Positions 52,319 through 62,966 of a stretch of 64,000 bases of DNA are shown here, one piece after another. The position numbers and the translations under genes are program-made. Under the pieces are notes generated by a model. The model was not told the DNA's origin. It worked only from the letters and a program-made list of their open reading frames with translations, and searched no databases. The DNA lies in the NCBI GenBank assembly GCA_000750105.3, contig JPHH03000044.1:1-64000 (forward strand), in the 5' to 3' direction. The DNA is from Tolypocladium sp. Sup5 PDA-1. Taxonomy: Eukaryota; Ascomycota; Sordariomycetes; Hypocreales; Ophiocordycipitaceae. Each line of letters starts with the position of its first letter. The stretch's first letter is position 1.

Positions 52319-54640
52319 ATGGGGCTCCGCGCCATCAGAGACATCGATCGCGAGGACGTCTCCGACTTTGTCTGGAAATGGCGCTGCAAGATCCTCCGCA
52401 ACAAGGACGCCGCCGCCAAAAAGGCCTCTGACCTCGAGTCCATCAGCGAGGATGACGCCAAACCCTCCACTGGCAAGGACCCGGCCTTTGGCTCCGAGGC
52501 GGCCGTCAAGACCATGTACGAGGGCCGCAACTCGTCGCCGTCGCACTACGAATGGGTCGACTACCCTCCCAAGCAGCTCTCCAAGTCGGCCGCCCGCGTC
52601 CACGACCGCGTCGCATTCAAGGTGTACAAGGTCAAGGACCGTGACAAGCCGTGCATCGCGGGCCGCTTCCCGCTCAAGTACCATAGGATTGAGGTCCAGA
52701 ACCCGACGCTGGTGGCTGCGCTCGAGCCCATCTTGAAGAAGGAGAATGTCCATCTGGACGTCAACGAGGTGGCGCAGTTCAAGGAGCCGTTTCGGGCGCT
52801 GTGGTTCTGCCAGGAAGACATCATGGCCCTGCACAAGTCCGCCGACAACGCCTCGCCCCTCAAGTCGTATCTGAAGCTGCTCCTACGTATTATGGACGAC
52901 ATGTTTGCGGAGCTGCGGACCAAGAGGAAGCACGTCCAGGTGAGCGGCCTCGTCGACTTCAAGGGTGCCTGGACCCTGTTCCCGAGAGGGTGTACCGTCT
53001 ACAGCTACGGATTGAACTCGGAGTTCCTCTGCAAAGTCGAAGGCACGCAGTACATCCACAAGCGCGAGGGCACGTTCCTCTTCATCAAGACCAAGATTAT
53101 GATCTTCAACGGGGAGGAGTTTGTCTGGCAGGCCAAGTGGTTGACGACGGAGGAGTACGAGGGCAACAAGCCGATCAAGGAGCTGCAGCACTACCCGATA
53201 TCGTTCCATGCCGAAGGCGATGAAATCACCAAGCGCCTAATCACCCGCGGCAAGAAAGTGCTCGATCTTCAGGGGCTCAAGTACTGCTGCTACAACGGCA
53301 TCGCCCTGCGCTCGTGCGGCAAGGACGTCAACAAGCACAACGTCGAGGGCCGCATCCTCGTCGACGTCATGGGCTACAACAAGTACCACCTGGCACAGGG
53401 CCGGCGGGAAAACAAGGACCCCGACATCGAGCGATACCTGTCGCGGCCCTGGGACTCCGACGCCGACTCCGACTCGTGGTCCGACTCGTCCAGCTCGTCG
53501 AGCGTCGACATCTTCCACGACTCGGACAACGAGCGGGCGTCCGCCAAAAGGGACAAGGGAAAGCGGCTCAGCGAAGGCCAGAAGACGAAGAATAAAAAGG
53601 ATATGCTGGCCAAGGAGGAGGACTTGCGGTTCATGTCGGGCATGATTGGAGGGTTCGCGCTGAAGAACAAGATATGGGGTGAGTAAGCTTCCACTCTGAT
53701 CACTAACAAGAACTGGTTGGCTGACTGTTGGCACATAGTCCAATTCTACATTGAAGACATCGAGCCCATGGTCTGGAACGACACCGCGTATTCGCACCTT
53801 GTCTACGACTCCCAGCAAAAGGACCTCGTGCTGTCGTTTGTCGAGAACCACAAGCCAGCTCAATACCGCGCCCTCTCCAGCACGGCAGCCGACGGCAAGA
53901 GCCAGCCCATGGACGACGTTATCCTCGGCAAAGGCCAAGGGCTAATTATTCTGCTCTCGGGTCCGCCTGGCACCGGCAAGACGCTCACAGCCGAGGCCGT
54001 CGCCGATCGTACGCACCGGCCGCTGTTCTACCTGCAGGCGGAAGATCTCGGCATCAATGCCGCCGCGCTGGGAGCCAACATCAAGAGGGTGTTTGAGATG
54101 GCGACGGAGTGGGACGCCGTGATCCTGCTGGACGAGGCGGACGTCTTCATGGCGGAGCGCAACCCCAACGACATCCACCGGAACGAGCTCGTGAGTATAT
54201 TCCTGCGCGAGCTGGAGTACTTTCGGGGCATCATCTTCCTCACCACGAATCTCTACAACACCATCGACACCGCGTTCCGCAGCCGTGTAAGCCTGCACCT
54301 GCTCTTCCAGGCCCTCGACCGCGACGCCCGCGAGACCGTCTGGCGCAAGTTCCTCAACCGGCTGCCGGAGCCTCAACCCGTCGAGGACAAGCCAGGGGCA
54401 TCCGAAAAGGGGAAAGAAGCGGAGACGCCGTCAGAAAAGGCCCTCGACGATGAGGACATTCGAGAGCTGAGTCTGTGGCAGCTCAACGGGCGGGAGATTA
54501 AAAATGCGGTGCGCATGGTGCGCAGCTGGTGCGACCACAAGGGGTACGTGATGACGCTGGAGAGGCTGGAGAGCGGCATCAGGGTGACGAGTCCGCATAC
54601 GAGTAAGTCGGGGGATGTGGATGATGATTTATACGACTAA
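52319..54640 (+). CDS. AAA+ ATPase with N-terminal DUF7025-type domain
   Basis: Exons 52319-53678 and 53739-54640 (60-nt intron GTGAGT...ACATAG, completing a Val codon); 753 residues. The first about 370 residues include the DUF7025-like region: FKEPFRALWFCQEDIMAL, VDFKGAWTLFPRGCTVYSYG, and FNGEEFVWQAKWLTTEEY. An acidic/serine run at about 380-400 (DSDADSDSWSDSSSSSSVD) is a likely casein-kinase target. The AAA core has Walker A GPPGTGKT (528-535), Walker B AVILLDEAD (Asp585, Glu586), sensor-1 FLTTN and arginine-finger FRSRV, so ATP hydrolysis is probable. The lid carries LNGREIKNAVRM. It ends DDDLYD. This is a common fungal family without established substrate; remodelling of a protein or membrane complex is inferred. 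No signal or membrane helix. Confidence 0.9.
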
Positions 54641-54863
54641 TTCCAAGATGGTTTGCGAGCAAGATACCAGGGTAAAGGATAGAAGAGACGGCGCTCTTTT
54701 ATGATTGGGCTAGCGTCTGTCCTTTGGAGATTGAGATGGAGGACTGACGGTGAAATGTGTTGAACTATCACGACGTCATTTGGTTCCATCAATACATGTT
54801 TCCTGCGCTGTACTTCTGGTCTCCTCCTCCAACCCCTTTCTACCGGGATACCAGCTGGCCACC

Positions 54864-55850
54864 CTAGCGAAGGGTCGGGTACGCCTTCTTGAACGCCTCG
54901 GTAGCAGTAATAGCAGCCCACCACTGCCTCGTCCTGGGCCCAACCTTGAATCCCGGGACTGACTTTTGCACCACCGTCTCGAGGGGTTCAAAGTCCTGAA
55001 TCGCACAGGGGTCCGTTCCCGCGCCGGCCATGGCGTGCGCGAGCCAGGGCGCGACGTGCAGGTCTGCTTCGGTGACGGCGCCGCCCGCCGCATAGGGCAG
55101 AACGAGGAGCTTCTCGAGCTTGTCCACTTGGCTCGCAAAAGCGCGGTACAGCTCGTGGGACACGTCAAAGAAGGCGAGGTGCGTGTTGCCAATCTCGGTG
55201 GTGTACAGCCTGTTCAGACGGCCATTCTCCTCCGCCTTGGGTCGGTAAAAGGGGTTCTCCGGGTGTGCTGCGCGCTCCCTCTCCAGCCGGGCTTGGCGGT
55301 TAGCAATGAAGCCACCCCATACGCTGCGCTTCTTGGCATTGAGCTCGCTCTCGTCACGCGCGTGCAGCAAGATGACGTTGGTGCTCGCGGCGTTGGCATG
55401 CACGAGGTCGATGATGGCCTGCGCCGTCTTCTGCGTCGCCGGGTCCGTGGGGACGAGGGCGTGACCGCCGCGCAGGCTGTCGATGTAGCGCAGGATGTCG
55501 ACGCTATCAGTCAGGGGTTTGTCGAGGGAGGCCGAGGTGAGCGAGGGGACGGTGCCGTTGGGGTTTATGGCGAGATACTCGGGGGCGAAGTTGTCGGCGG
55601 AAACTGTCGCGAGTTAATCGTAAGCACCAGGTGGTATTCACCCTGATTGTTGGTCTGAGACTTGCCCAAATCAACCTCCTTGATGTCGTAGTCGGCCTCG
55701 GTGAGCCCCTTCGCGGCCAGGGCGAGGTGGGCGACGCCAGCCCACTGGGAGCCGGCAAAGGAGTAGACGGTGATCTGCAAGTCAATGCTTAGGACTGTGC
55801 TCCGGAGTGTTATCCTGGTTGTTTCGCCCTGGAGATACCTTGTTACTCAT
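54864..55850 (-). CDS. Glutathione S-transferase
   Basis: Exons 55850-55839 (only four codons, MSNK), 55774-55666 and 55603-54864; 286 residues. Intron 1 (64 nt) is GTATCT...TTGCAG. Intron 2 is best read as GC-AG, 55665-55604 (GCAAGT...CGACAG, 62 nt), joining EVDL to VSADNF. A GT donor at 55641 would make a 38-nt intron and insert eight residues not expected in the fold. The thioredoxin-like N-domain reads ITVYSFAGSQWAGVAHLAL, and NPNGTVPSL has the cis-Pro of the glutathione site; LTDSVDILRYID matches the usual S/E-S motif. The helical C-domain follows (ANRQARLERERAAHP; AGGAVTEADLHVAPWLAH). The reaction is glutathione conjugation of electrophiles in the cytosol. Adjacent genes do not suggest a pathway. 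Confidence 0.88.
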
Positions 55851-56725
55851 GGTTTCGTCTTGTACAAGACGCCAAAGTCGAGTGACTAGGTGTTGTGTCG
55901 TTGAGTGCGTGCGGGTTCACAATTAATTTGTCTGTTCGATGTTTTCGAACTTCAAGATCGGCAGATGGTAATCGTTGGAGAATACTCTTCTTCGAGCGAG
56001 TCAATGGCCAGCTTATATATCCCTCCTCTTCCTGTGTTGCGCCCAAGATCGCGTACATGGTCGAATCTCTCGATGCTTTCTTCCTTGCCGCTTCTTACCA
56101 ATCTCGCATGCTTTCCCCGTCTGCGGCACGCCTGGCTGCATTAATCATGATCGGTCCATGGTTTGCAGTCGCCCATTTGGCTCTTGGCACCGGAGACCAG
56201 ACGAGGGCTGCCATGCAAGAATCGGCTTCAACGCGCGCATTCATGTTGTCGTCGGTCTGAAGGGCGTGATGGGAACATGTCAATTCCACGCCGGGTCAAC
56301 ATTCGGGGGCCGATGTTTGGAATCACCAAGGGCGTGGGTGCCCACTGCGGCATGGGACCTGATTCTTTTAAAGTAATCGTGTCGTCACAATCCCTCAAGG
56401 ATGTCGCTTTTAATGATGGAATCATGATTAAAAGGCCGCCCCACGTTCTTGGAAATATTGGCGGCCGGCGTGCACAGCCTAGGGTAGATGGCTGGGCAGA
56501 ATGATTCCAAAGACATCCTGGTCAGCAATGCGCACCAACGGCCGAGGCCCAAACAAGGAAGTCTCACATGAGCCGACTGTTCGTGTTGGAGACTTGGGAG
56601 TCACGGCAACGTGGCAGACACGTCCTCTGTTTCCATTGATGTCACTCGTACAACGATGGCGTTGTCAGAACCTCAATTTACATTCAATAACAAGCTACAA
56701 CCCAAAGTCCCAGGCCCATGAATGG
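55851..56725. other. Intergenic region between BTB gene end and GST promoter
   Basis: About 870 bp. It contains the GST TATA-like element. No gene is supported. Confidence 0.4.
56013..56020 (-). promoter_or_regulatory. TATA box of the glutathione S-transferase gene
   Basis: ATATAAGC-type element (TATATAAG context) on the minus strand, about 165 bp upstream of the ATG at 55850. Confidence 0.4.
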
Positions 56726-57554
56726 TTATCCGGACATCGAAGCACCACCTCGGACACATTGACGTCCATATACGCGACACACGTCGCAAGACGTATAATC
56801 CAACGCTGGGTTTCGGTGCATAAACGCACGAAGAAGGTCCTCGGCGAACTCGGGAACGTCAGCCATCACCTTGTCATACTGCTCCTTGGAGAGCTTTAGC
56901 TCCTCCTGTCCTGCGAGTTTCTCCCTCGCAAAGTTGACCGCCCTGTCGCGAAGTCCTCTAGCCGAGGCAGGCGTCGAGTTGTAGACCTCGGGTACTGAGA
57001 GAAAGAATCCATAAACACCTGGGTTTCCTCCTTCACCTGGGTCTCCTCCTTCATGTAGCAATCTGCTGTAGGTGGTTGCTGATAAGGTTTGGAGATCGTC
57101 GATGAGGTACTTGTCCGCCAATGCAAACATCCTTGCATGGACGATGAGATGGGATAGACCCACACCCCACTCGTCTCGTTCCTCTTCTGTGAGTGTTGCG
57201 CTGTACTTGCCGGTGTACAGGTAGTCGACCATTCGTCGCACCATTGGGAGAGAGTGGTCCATGATTTCATAGACTCCGGACGCCTCCTGCAGACATGTTA
57301 GTACGGAAGGATGGACTAGAGACATGGAGGGGCTCTACCTTGAACGAGCCATCACAGGCTGCTCGAAAGACCGGGGAATGGATGGTAATGATGATCTTGT
57401 GGACGGGGATTCTCTGGCCCTCGCAAACCAAGTCGTAGTCGGTGAATTCTTCAGCCTCTCGAGCCCTGGAATACGAATTAGAACGCAGTCCACCGTCAAC
57501 AATGGGAGTGGAGAAGTACTCTGCAAGCAGGGTCCGGGTTTTTACGGAGAACAT
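56726..57554 (-). CDS. BTB/POZ domain protein
   Basis: Exons 57554-57520, 57465-57339 and 57286-56726; 240 residues. The first ATG in frame is 57554 (MFSVKTRTLL). Intron 1 (57519-57466, 54 nt, GTACTT...TTCCAG with a CTAAT branch) keeps frame either way, but its removal puts DYDLVCEG at the usual BTB distance. Intron 2 (57338-57287, 52 nt) joins DGSFK to EASGVYE. The BTB fold is clear: DYDLVCEGQRIPVHKIII, HSPVFRAACDGSFKEA, MVRRMVDYLYTGKY and HARMFALADKYLIDDLQTLS. After it comes a Gly/Pro repeat (HEGGDPGEGGNPG, from a local duplication) and a short cysteine pair at the end (CDVCRVYGRQC). It probably acts in protein oligomerisation or as a Cullin-3 adaptor; no Kelch or zinc-finger partner domain is attached. 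Confidence 0.85.
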
Positions 57555-58424
57555 GGCGGCGATGTCCGCGTCAGAGTTGAGAGCTGAAGTTGGTGGCAGG
57601 TGAAGAGTCACGTTGCCTCTGTGCGGGATGCTTGTGACCTCAGGTTGTGACCTCGGGTCAGGTTCAAGAGGAGGCAGAAGGCTGGCTCGAGCGGAAGATC
57701 TGATGTTGAAAGAAGAGAGAGAGGGCAAAGAGGGCTATCGCAATTTCCCGTCCGTAAGTATTCGAGATGGTGCAGTGAATATCTCAACGACATGGCAGCT
57801 CGTGCTAGCAGTGAATCCCACGAATAGCGATAGCATCTTGGACAGCGCGGCGACGAAATCTGTTCTTGACCAGTTCAGTAGTCTGATACCATACTGCCGA
57901 TGATATTCACAGCTCCCTTACACCGGAATCTACGCCATCTGACCCTCGCACCCCAGATTTCATCCGAAAGAGTGGGCAGCGGTGACTTGAGCTGTGCTAA
58001 GGACATGGGGACATGGGCCGCCTCGCAAACGCACGGCAGTGAAACTAGCAGGGCGTCTGGGAAGCCGGAAAAGATACACGGTCGCGGGCTGGCTGGGTAG
58101 TTCTAAGTCCGTGGCAGAGACCGACGGGGTGAGACAGGCGCAGCGAAGAGGTTCAAGGCTGAGCACAGAGAATGGAATCATCTGGGAATCTTACGCTTCA
58201 GGTGGGCCACGGGCTTGACAACATATTGAAGCCAGTAACTAAAACAGATGAGGGTTCATTAATTCCAAAAAGGAACAGTATCTGCTGTAGACGTCAGAGC
58301 ACTAAATGGCTATATATACAGTCATGTCTGTCGTCAATGTTCCTGGGACGACGGGATAGTCTCAACAAGCTACCTTTACCAACCCCATGTCCTTTCGCAT
58401 AAACTGTCTCCTTCTCCATCCAGT
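57555..58424. other. Divergent region between BTB and lactonase genes
   Basis: About 870 bp. A TATA element near its right end serves the lactonase gene. No gene was seen. Confidence 0.45.
58311..58318 (+). promoter_or_regulatory. TATA box of the lactonase-fold gene
   Basis: TATATATA in the context GGCTATATATACAG, 107 bp upstream of the ATG at 58425. Confidence 0.5.
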
Positions 58425-59579
58425 ATGAGATCCTTTGCTATTTTATCCCTCGCCCTGGCCGGCATTGCTGCCGGCAGCGCCGACAGCGACAAGACGAGAT
58501 GCTCTCCCCCCAAAGGCGAAGTCGGCGCCGTCTTCGCCATGACCAACGCCGCCGCCGACAACAAAGTCATCGCCTTCTCCCGCAACGCAGACGGCATCCT
58601 CACCCAGGCCGGGTCCTACTCCACCGGCGGCCACGGCCAGGGCGTCGACTTTGACACCCAGGGCGGGCTGCGGCTCAGCGCCGACCACGGCTTCCTCTAC
58701 GCCGTCAGCCCCGCGAGCGACCTGGTTACTGTGTTTTCCGTCAGGGGATCCTGTCTGTCCAAGGTCCAGACCGTGTACGGCGGAGACCAGCCGCTGAGTA
58801 TCTCGCTGAGCAGGAATGGGTACGCCTACGTGCTCACGGGGTCGGTTGCGTCGACGGGCATCTTGGGGTTCAAGGTCGATGACAGGGACGGCACGCTCAA
58901 GGCTTTGACCAACAAGACGATTTCGCTGAGTAGCCCGATTGGTGTTCCTGGAGTTGTGGTGGTTGCGCCAGATGGCCGCTCCCTCGTCGTGACGAACAAG
59001 GTCGGCAGCACGCTCGATGTCTTTGCCGTCGGGGAGGACGGGCAAGCCAGCTCGACCCCCATGACGACCATTGCATCCAGCGGCGTCCGTCCCTTTGCCG
59101 CGACCTTCAACAACGGAAGCACTCTGTATGTCGTCGAGTCGGGTCTACCCTCGCTCAAGAACAGCGCATTGTCCACGTACCGCCTCAATGGCGGGACGGC
59201 ACCAAGCTTGACGGCACTCACAAAGTCGGAGCGCAACGACCAGACGGACAGCTGCTGGGTCGTCGTCACGCCCGACGGGAAATGGGCATACACGGCCAAC
59301 TTTATCTCAGGCTCCATCTCCAGCTACAGGCTTTCTGGCAACGGCACCGCGTCGCTGATTGCTGGCGCTGCGGCGTTGCCGGGTGGAGAGGGCAGCGAGC
59401 CGGTTGACCTGGCGCTGAGCGGCGATGGACGGTACTTGTACAACTTGCTTCGAGGGACTGGTGCTGTTGTGGGCTGGGAGATTCAGGCGGATGGATCGCT
59501 GAAGCAGGTTGGAGATCTTGTTGGGAAGGGTCAGGGGCTGCCTCCTATGGACGGCGCATCGGGGCTTGCTGGGTTCTAA
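58425..59579 (+). CDS. Secreted lactonase-fold beta-propeller protein
   Basis: Single exon, 384 residues. Residues 1-17 (MRSFAILSLALAGIAAG) form a signal peptide. The rest is a string of about seven repeated blade motifs of the 6-phosphogluconolactonase/carboxymuconate-cyclase type. Examples are VFAMTNAAADNKVIAF, GLRLSADHGFLYAVS, LSISLSRNGYAYVL, VVVAPDGRSLVVTNK, WVVVTPDGKWAYTAN and LALSGDGRYLYNLL, each pairing a DG/NG turn with an aromatic strand. Two N-x-T/S sequons (NNGST, NGTAS) fit secretion. Bacterial relatives hydrolyse lactones, while fungal secreted members have mostly unknown substrates; catalytic residues are not defined well enough to confirm activity. Extracellular or cell-wall location inferred. 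Confidence 0.88.
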   Translation: MRSFAILSLALAGIAAGSADSDKTRCSPPKGEVGAVFAMTNAAADNKVIAFSRNADGILTQAGSYSTGGHGQGVDFDTQGGLRLSADHGFLYAVSPASDLVTVFSVRGSCLSKVQTVYGGDQPLSISLSRNGYAYVLTGSVASTGILGFKVDDRDGTLKALTNKTISLSSPIGVPGVVVVAPDGRSLVVTNKVGSTLDVFAVGEDGQASSTPMTTIASSGVRPFAATFNNGSTLYVVESGLPSLKNSALSTYRLNGGTAPSLTALTKSERNDQTDSCWVVVTPDGKWAYTANFISGSISSYRLSGNGTASLIAGAAALPGGEGSEPVDLALSGDGRYLYNLLRGTGAVVGWEIQADGSLKQVGDLVGKGQGLPPMDGASGLAGF

Positions 59580-60753
59580 GTCGCGATGGTGACATTTTCA
59601 CATTAGGTGTGTCCTGACTACAACCTTTGAGTATGACGCGTCTATTGTATCCAACTATTCCGTGTACGCAGTTGAGATTATCCCGTTCAAGTCTCTTGCG
59701 TGGACGAGGTGGCTGTTTGGCTGGAGTTGTCTAATGGGCACGGTTGCCGCCTCGAGGGCGAATACCTGGTCTGTCATGGCCCCGTGAAGCCCCAGTGGAA
59801 TGTGAGTGAGTGAGTGTCTATGACCAACGATTCGGGTAGAGCTGGATGCCTTTGGAGGAGTCTGACGATCTGCGAGCATCGAGGGGTGGTTGAATCTGCC
59901 CTGGTGTTGAACTGCCTCGCGAGTCGCAACTGTGTCACCGGCGTCCAACGACAACAACGCCTCGCGCCTTTCGACTTGCAGGCATTCGGTAGAAGCCCAG
60001 CGAAGGAAGGTATATAATCCGAGGGCTGGATTGTGCCCGAAATGGGTTTCCAACGCTAGACTCAGCAATGTAGGGTACGATGGAGTTGGCTCCCGTCGTT
60101 TGACCTGTGTAAGCCAAGTGCCGCAACTGGTGGATCGCTGCAGCTTGACAACAGGTTCACAGCACCACGCTTAGCTGCCTGCTTAAACAAGGAAACATTA
60201 TTCACGTAGATTGGATATCGCGTCCGGTTCCTGTCCACTTCATTCCTCCAAGTAAAACCAGCGTTGTGTTGCTGCTCTATCCAACTTCAAAGCCCAACAA
60301 GCCACCCGCTGCTCCACTCCATCCCGATTCGCTTGCTCGCGACGACAACGCAAACAGGGATAGCGCACCCTGGCGCCTCGACATCTGCAGCAACCTCCTC
60401 TCGCTCCTCTCGCCAAACCCGTCCACCGGTGACGCCGCGCATCATCCACCGCGTCGCGAATATCGCGTCTGTTCTCGGACGGGAAGGCGACCGTGCCACT
60501 CACGGCGCGACGAGATGCGCGGCGGGGATAACCGCCGTCGTCGTCAGCCCGTGCGAGGCTGGACGGCGGGCTGGCTCTTCTCGGGGAGAGGAACGCGAGG
60601 AGGCAAATCATGGCCGGCGGGAACCGCAATTTCATGACATGAACCTTCATAGCCGACGCGGCATCGTGAGGAGGGCGGGAGTGAATATAAGTCTCCAGCT
60701 ATGGACGGTTGTTGAAGGCGGAATCATGGGCAGCGTCAGCAACTCTTCTCAAC
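59580..60753. other. 1.2-kb intergenic region
   Basis: No gene is supported. AATATAAG at 60684-60691 lies about 65 bp upstream of the next ATG and may be its TATA element. Confidence 0.4.
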
Positions 60754-62689
60754 ATGTACACCCAACTGTATCCTCTCGCCATCTTGGCCGCCTCGGCCTC
60801 TGCCGTCGCAGTCTTCGACCAGAAACTCCTCGGCCCAGCCTACCCAGCCCCGTCCAACCTCGCCGCCGCCAGCGCCATCCGCGCAGCCGCAGCCAACATC
60901 TCCTCCGCCCTGGACCTCGCCCTCGGCAGCGGACACACCCCGTTCGGGAACTTCACCGGCAAGGCGACGTCCCTCTCGCTGACGGCCGTGTCCGCGCTCG
61001 ACGACGGCGGCGGCTCCCCGATCCTCGACTTCCACTACACGGCCGCCGAGCTCAACGCCTCGGCGGGCAGCACGCGCAGGGTCGCCGCGGACACGGTGTA
61101 CCGCATCGGCAGCGTGTCGAAGCTCTTCACCGTGTACGCCTTTCTGCTCAACGGCGGCGCCGGGTACTGGGACCGGCCGGTCACGGACTTTGTGCCCGAG
61201 CTGCGGCGGGCGGCGGCGCTGCCGGGGGCGGACAACGCGGTCGAGCGTGTTCAGTGGCGCGAGGTGACGGTTGGCGCACTGGCGTCCCAGCTATCCGGCA
61301 TTGGACGGGACTGTAAGGCTGCTGTTCACCGTGCCGAAAGAAAGGAGTATTAACGATGGTCCTTGGGCAGACAACAATGCCGATCTAGCCAGCCAGGGCT
61401 TTCCGTGGAAGGAGGCCGGCCTGCCGCCTCTGCCCCCGAGCGAGATCCCAACATGTGCCGGGAACTCGAGCCAGCCGCCGTGCAACCGAAAGGGTACGTT
61501 TACATGTACACTCGATAGCTCCACGGAACACAGAGCTGACTCGTCTGCAGAGTACTTTGCAGGCTTCATCAAGCGGCACCCCGTCCTGCCGCCGTACACG
61601 GCCCCGGTATACTCCAACGCAGCGTACCGGATCCTCGGCTACGTCGTCGAGGCCATCGCCGGCTCGTCCTACGACGCGGTCCTCGTCCGAGACGTGTTCC
61701 GGCCGCTGGGGCTGAAGAAGACGAGCACGTCCAGCCCCAACGGCCCTGGTGTCGGCGTCATCCCTCCCGGCGATTCGGGCTGGGGCCGCCCCCTGGGAGA
61801 CGAGGTTTCGTGGGTTGCCGCCCTCTGCGGCTTGTCTGACACTGGAGACTAACGTGTCTTAGGACTGGTGGACTGTACTCGTCCTCGCGCGACCTCGCCG
61901 AGTTCGGCCGCGCCCTCCTCACCAGCAAGCAACTGCCCCCCCCTCGCCACCCGCCGCTGGATGAAGCCCCATTCCCACACGGCCTCGCCCCCGGCCTCCG
62001 TCGGCGCCCCCTGGGAAATCACCCGCACGCGCAGCCGCGTCACGTCCGGCTACGCCGTCGACCTGTACACCAAGTCCGGCAGCGACGGGCAGTACAACTC
62101 GCTGCTCGTCCTCGTGCCCGAGTTCCGGGTCGTCGTGTCGCTGCTCGCCGCGGGGCCGGACTCGGGGCCGGTCGTCCGAGCGGCGGCCGAGACGGTCCTG
62201 CAGGCGCTGCTGCCCGCGCTGGACGCCGTGAGCCAGAGCCAGGCGTGTCGTAAGTTCTGCGGGCGGTATGCGCCCGCGGACGCGGCGGCGAATTCGTCGC
62301 TCGTGCTGGCGGTCGACGAGGACGGGCCGGGGCTGCTCGTCACGCAGTGGATCAGCGACGGTGCGGATGTGAGGCGTGCCGCGCAGGCGTACGCGGATGC
62401 GACCAAGGGCGGCGTGATCGAGTCCATCAGGCTGTATCCGACGGGCCTGTACGCTCCCGGCGGCGAGGCCGCGTTCCGGGCGGTCCTGCAGACGCTGCCC
62501 CCTGACTTCGACGCGTCGGTCCCGCGTATCCTGGATCCCAGGGCGAGCCAATGGAGCGCCATGGACCAGCTCATGTACGGGGAGGTTGCCATCGACGACT
62601 TTGTGTTTCGCCTGGATGGGCAGGGCAGGGCTGTGGGCGTCGAGCCGCGGGTGTTGCGGCAGACATTTCAGAGGGTTGGCGGCAAGTAG
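60754..62689 (+). CDS. Secreted beta-lactamase-like serine hydrolase, broken by a poly-C frameshift
   Basis: Exons 60754-61312, 61371-61493, 61551-61809 and 61863-62689; introns of 58, 57, 57 and (61810-61862) 53 nt, with branch points such as TTAAC and CTAAC. Start residues 1-19 (YPLAILAASASAVA) form a signal peptide. The active-site S-x-x-K is S120-VS-K123 in YRIGSVSKLF, and the Y-x-N motif is Y248-S-N250 in APVYSNAAY, as in class-C/DD-peptidase-like fungal proteins. In exon 4 the frame encoding TGGLYSSSRDLAEFGRALL must shift by one base to reach ATRRWMKPHSHT and the rest. The switch falls in a run of eight C (61935-61942); seven would keep the frame and give about 588 residues. As written, translation would end early, so this is either a null allele or a homopolymer sequencing error. 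The substrate is unknown. Confidence 0.8.
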
Positions 62690-62966
62690 GCACATCAGTG
62701 TTGCAGTCGTGTACTTGCGCCCTTTCTTCAGTTCAAATAGCCTTCGGGCTGTTCTCTAGATTATTGGATCGTATTCGTGGTACTTGATGCCGTTCTGTGG
62801 CACTGTTGGTTTACTCCTTGGCCGATGTGTTTTTAGGGTCACGATAGCATTCATTTCTAACACTATATGACAAGTGTGTGCCTGGAACAAGGCGAAGTGG
62901 CCTCATCTACATGTACTATGCCACAAAGTGACAAGATGCCGCCAGCTTGCGGTCCTCTCAACACCA

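Noticed and set aside
55604..55641. 38-nt GT-AG intron in the GST gene
   Set aside because: Too short for efficient fungal splicing, and it inserts eight residues in the thioredoxin fold; the GCAAGT donor at 55665 gives a normal 62-nt intron.
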